Below, piece after piece: positions 57,789 through 64,000 of a DNA stretch of 64,000 nt. Below the pieces are notes generated by a model that was not told where the DNA came from, did no database searches, and was given only the letters and a program-made list of their open reading frames with translations. Every line of letters begins with the position of its first letter. Within the stretch, counting starts at the first letter, position 1. Location of the stretch: contig NC_081415.1 of the NCBI RefSeq assembly GCF_030272615.1, positions 373,095,009 to 373,159,008 of the forward strand, in the 5' to 3' direction. Both the position numbers and the translations under genes were made by a program. The stretch comes from Cryptomeria japonica. Lineage: Eukaryota; Streptophyta; Pinopsida; Cupressales; Cupressaceae.

Positions 57789-60700
57789 ATGGCTAGGAGA
57801 GCTAGGGGAGGTGGCCATATGGGTGGTCACAATAGAGGTAGAGGTAGAGGATGAGGCCGTGGTTCTGATCATCATAGTCCTTCACCACCAGCTACTCATG
57901 TTAGTGCTGAGCCAGAATAGTCTGTTCATCACGACTTACCTCGTGCAGAAGAACAGGTTCCCGAAAGGGAAGAGCTGAGACAAATGTTTCAGGAGGTCCT
58001 TGCTAGGTTAGGCCCTAGGCCTGAGGTTGTTCAGCCAATGCCAGAAGAGAGAGAGAGGGAAAGATCACCCAGAAGGAGAGGGATTGCAAACAATGAAGAT
58101 CTAGTTTCTTTGGGTCACATAAAGGACTTGATGAGGTCCAACCCTCCTTTCTTTAATGGTATGGATACTGGTCTAGAGGCAGAGACTTGGCTTATCGATC
58201 TGGATAGGTGTTTTTCTATGTTCCCATATAGTAGCAACACCAAGGAAAGATGTGCTATTATGCATCTCAAAAACTTTGCGTCAATCTGGTGGAGATTGGA
58301 GGAGGAAATGATCGGTGTGTGCATTAACACTATGACATGGGAGCTATTTCTGGAGAGATTCAGGGCATGGTTTCTCTCGCCCCAGTGGAAATAGACTCGG
58401 CCAGATGAGTTCCATGCACTGCGACAGTATGGTATGATGGTAGACCAGTATGAGCACAGATTCTATGAGCTCAAGCAGTATGCTAGAATTGGTAATAATG
58501 AGGCTATGCTTGTACAACATTTCTTGAGGGGCTTGAATGATCGCATTAGTGGAGGTGTTAGGGTGTTTGAGCCAACTTCAGTGGAGACAGCTGTGGCAAA
58601 GGCCAGATTGGTAGAGCTAAACCTTAGCCATGCTCTTGGTGGGCAAATAGGTGTGCAGATAGGGAGTGCTCCTTCCAGTGGAAATAGAGCTCGTGGTAAT
58701 CAGTTTCAGTCAGCTGCACCATTTAGAACTCCTCAGGCACCTGCTAATGGTGGACCACAGCAGCAACAACCATCAAAACCAAAACAGTTCCAAAGCCAGA
58801 AGGGTGGCAATGCTCAATTTAAGAAAAATAGAAATTGGCAGTGAAGCAGACAGGGCCCTACAGGGGAATCCTCGCAAAGTGCATCTCATGCTCCTAGCTA
58901 AGGAAATTATCAACAATCCAGTGGTCCGACAAGTAATAGAGGAGCTTCCTTCTCTTGTGGGCAGTATGGTCACAGAGCTACATAGTGTCCTCAGCATTTC
59001 CACAACACAGGTAGTCAACGGCCGACAGCGTTAGAGCCTACAGTGGGAGATGCGGGCAGATCTCACAGAGTGTTCGCAGCGGTGGATAACCGCAAAGCTG
59101 ATCATCAAGGTACAGTTATAGAAGCAGCAGGCATGTTGCGTGGAATCCCTATCTCTGTACTTTTTGATTCCAGAGCTTCAGATTCTTTCATTTCTTTGTC
59201 TATTGTGGAGCGGTGTGGACTCATGTCTGCTAAGGAGATGAATAGGTGGCAAGTAGAGTTGGCTACAGGTGTCCGTGTTTTTGTAGATGCCTTTATTCCC
59301 AGTTGTGAGTTGAATCTAGGAACCATAGTTACTTTAGTTGACCTTCGAGTCATTCCTTTGGGTTCTTATGGAGTTGTGTTGGGAATGGATTGGCTATCTT
59401 CTCATAATGCTCATGTAGATTGTCGTAAGAAGACAGTGGAGTGTTTAGATGACCTTGGCAAGGAAGTGAAAATTGTTGGAGTTCAGAAACAAATATCCTT
59501 ACGTATGATCTCTGCTATGCAACTTAAGCGGTGCATGCGTAGAGGGTGTCAGCTTTTTGTAGTTACTCTTGAGGACATGGATGAGTTAAAGAGTCGAGAA
59601 ATCACTCTTGATAGTCACCCTATTCTTCAAGAGTATGCTGATGTATTCCCATTAGATATTCCTGGTATGCCTCCAAAGAGAGACATAGACTTTCACATTG
59701 ATTTGGTACCTGGTGCAAAACCTATTTCAAGAGCTCCATATCAGATGACCACTCAGGAGTTGAGTGAATTGTTAGCCAAGGGATTTATTCGTCCTAGTGT
59801 TTCTCCTTGGGGTGTGCCTGTTATCTTTGTTAAGAAGAAGGATGGTTCTCTTCGGTTATGCATTGATTACCGACAGCTGAATAAGGTAACCATCTAGAAC
59901 CGATATCCTTTGCCTCATATTGATGATCTTTTTGATCAGGTAAAGGGAGCCAAGATGTTCTCTAAGATTGACCTGAAATCTAGATATCACCAATTGCGTA
60001 TCCAGGATGCAGATATTCATAAGACAACATTTCGCACTCGTTATGGTCACTATGAGTTCACAGTAGTACCATTTGGGTTGACGAATGTGCCTTCAATTTT
60101 CATGAGCCTCATGAATGGGGTTTTTCGCACCTACCTTGATCATTTTGTCCTTGTGTTCTTAGATGACATATTAATTTATTCTAGAACTATGGAAGAACAT
60201 GAAGGTCACTTACGACAGGTAATGCAGTGCTTGAGGGAAAACCAACTTTATGCTAATTTGGCAAAGTGTGATTTTTTTCAATCAGAGGTAAACTACCTTG
60301 GTCATATAGTTTCAGGGGAAGGTGTATTCGTGGATCCTTCAAAGATCCAAGCCATTGTTGATTGGCCAGTGCCAACCAGCGTTTCTAAAGTTTGGAGTTT
60401 TATGGGTTTGGTCGGATACTACCATCGATTTGTTCAAGGTTTTTCCTGGATAGGTCACCTGATTACTTCTCTACAATGGAAAGGGAAGAAGTTTGTTTGT
60501 TCAGAACAATGTGAGTCAACTTTTCATACCTTGAAGGAACTCCTTGTCAGTGCTCCAATTTTGGCAGTTCCTGATCCATCTAGAGATTTTATAGTATGCA
60601 CAGATGCCTCTTTGGAAGGTATAGGTGCAGTGCTTATGCAAGATGGACGAGTGGTTGCTTATGAGTCTCGCAAACTCAAGAACCACGAGTTGAACTATCC

Positions 60701-62408
60701 AGTTCACTATTTGGAGTTGGCAGCTGTAGTTCATGCTTTGGTTAGATGGCGTCATTTTCTGTTAGGGCATCGTTTTGAATTGCATAGTGATCACCGTAGT
60801 CTACAGTATATTTTCACACAACCAAATTTGAATGCTCGACAACGGAGATGGATGGAATTTCTCTGCGAGTATGATTTTGATGTTCGATACATTTAGGAGA
60901 AAGAGAACGTGGTGGCAGATGCTTTGAGTCGTAGGTGGCATGAAGTTTCGGTATTGTCCCTTGGAATTGACTTGAGAGAAAGGATTCTCAGAGTTCTCCC
61001 TCAGGATACTTGGTATCAAGATGTTAGAACCATGATAGAGTCCGGAAGGCCTTTAGAGGGAAGATATTCTGGATATAATCTTGAGGCAGATGGACTTCTT
61101 CGTCACCATGGGCAGATCTATGTACCTTCTTTAGAGGGTCTTCGCGTCTTGATTATGACTGAGGCCCATCATGCACCTTATTCGGCACATCCAAGTGTCA
61201 AGAAGATGCACGCAGATCTTAGACAAATTTATCATTGGGAAGGTATGAAATGTGACATTGCTGATTTCGTGTCAAAGTGTTTAGAATGTCAGCGGGTGAA
61301 GGCAGAGCATCAACACTTGGTAGGGCTTCTTCAACCTAATTTGATACCGGATTGGAAATGGGATATCATTTCCATGGATTTCATTGTTGGATTGCCTATC
61401 TCTTCACGTCGACATGATGCCATCATGGTCATAGTTGATAGGTTGACTAAGATTGCTCATTTTGTTCCTATTCGAGCTTCCTATACAGCAGCGGTGGTGG
61501 CACGAGTCTTCTTGGAAGAAGTAGTGAAACTGCATGGGATTCCGAGGCAGATCATCTCTGATAGAGATCTTGTCTTTACTTCAGCTTTATGGACCTCACT
61601 TCAGCATGCTTTGGGGACTCAGTTGAACTTTAGTTCAGCCTATCACCCTGAGATGGATGGTCAGACAGAGAGAGTGAATCAGGTTTTGGAGGACATGCTT
61701 CGCATGTATGTTATGGACCAGCAGTCGCATTGGGAGGATTATATCTACCTTGTAGAGTTTGCGTATAACAATGGATATCATAACTCCATAGGTATGTCCC
61801 CCTTTCAGGAATTATATGGTCGTCCTTTCCGTACTCCTTTGAGTTGGGATTGGTTAGAGGATAGGGTGCTTATAGGTCCGGATATCCTTTAGGAGATGGA
61901 GCAACAAGTTGAGCGGATTCGAGAGCATTTGGTAGCTGCACAGGATAGGCAGAAGAAGTATGCAGATGCTCATAGGATAGGTCATCAATTTTCTGTTGGC
62001 GACCGTGTGTTTCTGAGAGTGCATCCACGGAAGAGTCCGATCCGTTATGGGAAGGGTTCTAAGTTGGCGCCTCGGTTTGTAGGCCCTTTTGAGATTCTTG
62101 AGAGGATAGGTCCTATTGCTTATCGCCTTGCCTTGCCACCGAGTCTATCCTGCATCCATGATGTTTTTCATGTTTCAGTTCTTCGACCTTATCACCCTGA
62201 TGTGACACATATTCTTGATTGGAACTCTTTGCAAGTCGAGGACAGGCAGCTTTCCATGGAACCCGTGCACATTCTTCAGCGTCGGGATTTGATCCTCAGG
62301 GGTCGCACCATCGACCAGGTAAGGGTCCTATGGGACCCAAATGATGAGACCTCGGCAACTTGGGAAGATGCAGTGAAGATGAGAGAGTTACATTCATATT
62401 TGTTTTAG
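57789..62408 (+). pseudogene. Element E gag-pol, single frame with nine stops
   Basis: ATG at 57789 (MARRARGGGHMGG) to TAG at 62406, one frame throughout. Gag: capsid-type domain with NPPFFNGMDTGLEAETWLID near 58140, and a zinc knuckle SCGQYGHRAT.CP whose first Cys is Ser. Protease: active-site DSG changed to DSR at 59166-59174. RT: intact FLDD at 60156-60167. RNase [14 protein letters not shown] to [11 protein letters not shown]. Integrase: HHCC (HHAPYSAHPS, CLECQ) and DDE core (SMDFIVGLP, ISDRDLVFTS, QTERVNQ). Chromodomain-like end from ~62250 (VRVLWDPNDETSATWEDAV). Stops at 57852, 57918, 58392, 58842, 58899, 58983, 59895, 60894 and 61890. Lineage: chromovirus, Del/Tekay-like. Confidence 0.92.
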
Positions 62409-62430
62409 GCTTCCAGGAGTAAGCCTAGTC

Positions 62431-62443
62431 TTGGGGGGGAGAA
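62431..62443 (+). promoter_or_regulatory. Element E polypurine tract
   Basis: ttgggggggagaa immediately before the 3' LTR, the plus-strand primer for reverse transcription. Confidence 0.9.
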
Positions 62444-64000
62444 TGTAGTACCCTTACTCGTTTGAACTGATATTTTATTCTTATTATTCTCAGTGGATAC
62501 ATTATCATTGGTTATTTAGAATTGTATAACATTGTTCCATGTTTTATCTAATCATGAGACATATGATTTATTTGCAGTAATTATGTACTTATGTTTTATG
62601 GCATTATGTGGTTCATTGCTATGTACTGATGCTTTACTTCATCTATGCACTGTGTGTTGTGTATCTGCAAGTGTATGGGATGCATGGGGATGATTTTGCT
62701 TCACTCATCTCGGTGAGACAGGGAACGTCATGAAGCTCCTTCATTGGTGTGTATGTTGAAATTTCTATATATGTATATATGCATGTGTGGTCGGTGATGC
62801 AGGATGTTGCAGGTACAAGTACCGGGTAGGTACGGGGTATCGTCTCCACCTCGCTACACAGGTCTGAGCGTGCCTTATATTTTCCAATGGAAGTGAAGGA
62901 GATAGTAGTTGACCCTATTTTTAGTCAGTTACACTCGGGTGAGTGCCTTCAGTTAGTCGTTCTGTCAATTGGTTTGGTCTTCATATTTTATTGTTTGATC
63001 TTTATAAAAGTCGCATGATGCTTGCTCAGTTTGCGTCTCCAGTGTTCCCAATTTTTGTATGTCATTGGTAAATGTTACGTTTATTACGTCCATAAGAGTA
63101 GTTTTGATAATTGGAGGAAAAAGAATCAAGTGATCTAGTGACTTAATATTGTTTATAAAGGACGAGTTAATATCTTGGTATGAGTTGATATGAATTTTAT
63201 CAGCTTGTTAGCTCGATAGTTGCAATTCGATCATTTGAATATATTTAAGGACATCATATACTCGGAAGGCAATAGTCACTTATAAGTAGTTATTGGAGTT
63301 AAGATAAGGTGATTGTATTATCCGTAGTTGATATCACCCATCGGGTTATTATGTTTTTGGTTTATGCATGTATAAGTTAGAATTACAGATATGTTATATT
63401 TAATGAGCTTTTCGAATGAGTTATATATATATATATATATAATTCGATTGTTTGAATATAAATTTACAAGCATTTGAAAACAAAGTATATATTTATACAT
63501 TTAAACGTAAAATTTCTAGGAAGATTAATGTTTAAAATATTAAATGAAAGTTATAAATTAATTATTAAAGTATAATAATGAAATTATACTAAAGCAAATA
63601 AAATAGAATTCGACCTTATTAAAGGTGGCGGGGGTTAAAGTTGCAATTTGGTCAATGGTGGTCGATGGTAATATCGACCACCCCCCTTAATATAGGGAGG
63701 GATTGGTATTACCACCGACTACCCTCCTCCTTCATATACCATGTACTCCATCTACACTATAGTCAGCGATAAGATGTTTCCTCCCTTAAACTTTGCAGTC
63801 AGCGATGACATCTCTCGCTTCTCTCTCTGTTCAAAATGATAAACTATCACTTCTCCACATCCAAACTCTTCTACGAGCTGCGGTTCATTACATTTAACTG
63901 TAGATTGGCCGATTGAGGAGGGAAACAGACTGGCATGTAAGGTGGAGACTGAAACATAAACATTAGCGGACTCAAGACCTGGTAGATTGAACGCACAAGT
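62444..64000 (+). repeat. Element E 3' LTR, first 1.56 kb
   Basis: Starts TGTAGTACCC and matches 53267-54830 with about 96 percent identity by eye, including the inverted repeat (63657-63682). It stops at the window end, before the region that would correspond to the TATA box and the LTR ORF. Confidence 0.95.

Larger units (their letters stand above)
53267..64000 (+). mobile_element. Element E: chromovirus LTR retrotransposon, Del/Tekay type
   Basis: 5' LTR 53267-57637, primer-binding site, one continuous gag-pol frame 57789-62408 ending in a chromodomain, polypurine tract, and 3' LTR from 62444 running past the window end. The visible 1.55 kb of both LTRs differ by roughly 4 percent by eye, mostly transitions, so it is the youngest element here. 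Nine in-frame stops and a damaged protease and zinc knuckle show that this copy is dead. The target duplication cannot be checked because the right end is outside the window. Confidence 0.93.

Noticed and set aside
58115-60755. Minus-strand ORFs inside element E gag-pol
   Set aside because: Shadows of the plus-strand gag-pol frame.
57789-62408. Stop codon readthrough or frameshift recoding in element E
   Set aside because: Nine stops are spread over all domains together with damage to the protease and zinc knuckle. This is decay, not programmed recoding.

Overview
The window is nuclear DNA of a seed plant, most likely a conifer. It contains one intact single-copy gene, a cellulose synthase-like D gene (CSLD) on the minus strand at 11066-14732. 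Most of the rest is old, nested retrotransposon DNA. Introns, the plant Ty3/gypsy lineages present and a decayed Penelope-like reverse transcriptase (a class reported in conifers as 'Dryads') support the assignment. The species cannot be named from the sequence. A 500-base run of N at 17423-17922 is an assembly gap.

Layout: 1-2160 is a satellite of ~20-bp units in both orientations, followed by a (GA)n tract. 2260-9850 is gene-poor DNA with short tandem repeats and a GC-richer block at 6540-7900. 9855-10315 is a very old gypsy reverse-transcriptase relic. 11066-14732 is CSLD (three exons, 1134 residues from the best ATG). 15300-17422 is AT-rich intergenic DNA.

17926-46454 and beyond is a nest of elements. 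The oldest layer is element D, a minus-strand gypsy of the Athila/Tat type with an extra ORF after pol. Into it are inserted: element A (17926-30088, gypsy with G-patch and second RNase H, LTRs ~2.15 kb); element C (30679-39650, LTRs with a perfect 5-bp target duplication, gag-protease only, no polymerase); and a solo copia-type LTR at 41865-42757. A second solo LTR of the same general type (38176-39377) sits in the 5' LTR of C. So the order is D, then C, then the LTR in C, with A and the other LTR also younger than D.

48800-49771 is the Penelope-like relic. 50400-51119 resembles the LTRs of C. 52015-53266 is a third copia-type LTR, cut by element E. Element E (53267 to beyond the window end) is the youngest: a plus-strand chromovirus (Del/Tekay type) with a ~4.4-kb LTR, tRNA-Met primer site, one gag-pol frame broken by nine stop codons, a C-terminal chromodomain, a polypurine tract and the start of the 3' LTR.

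The most interesting item is inside the 5' LTR of E: a 132-codon ORF (55673-56071) with its own TATA box, a likely upstream intron and poly(A) signals. Its protein begins like the histone H3 tail (positions equivalent to K4, Q5, T6, A7, K9 and S10 are kept) and also has a SUMO-interaction-like motif and 11-residue repeats. The same element codes for a chromodomain, a module whose relatives read methylated H3 tails. A second strong structural signal is a hairpin with a poly-C loop at the 3' end of the copia-type LTRs, with a matched one-base change in both arms between copies.
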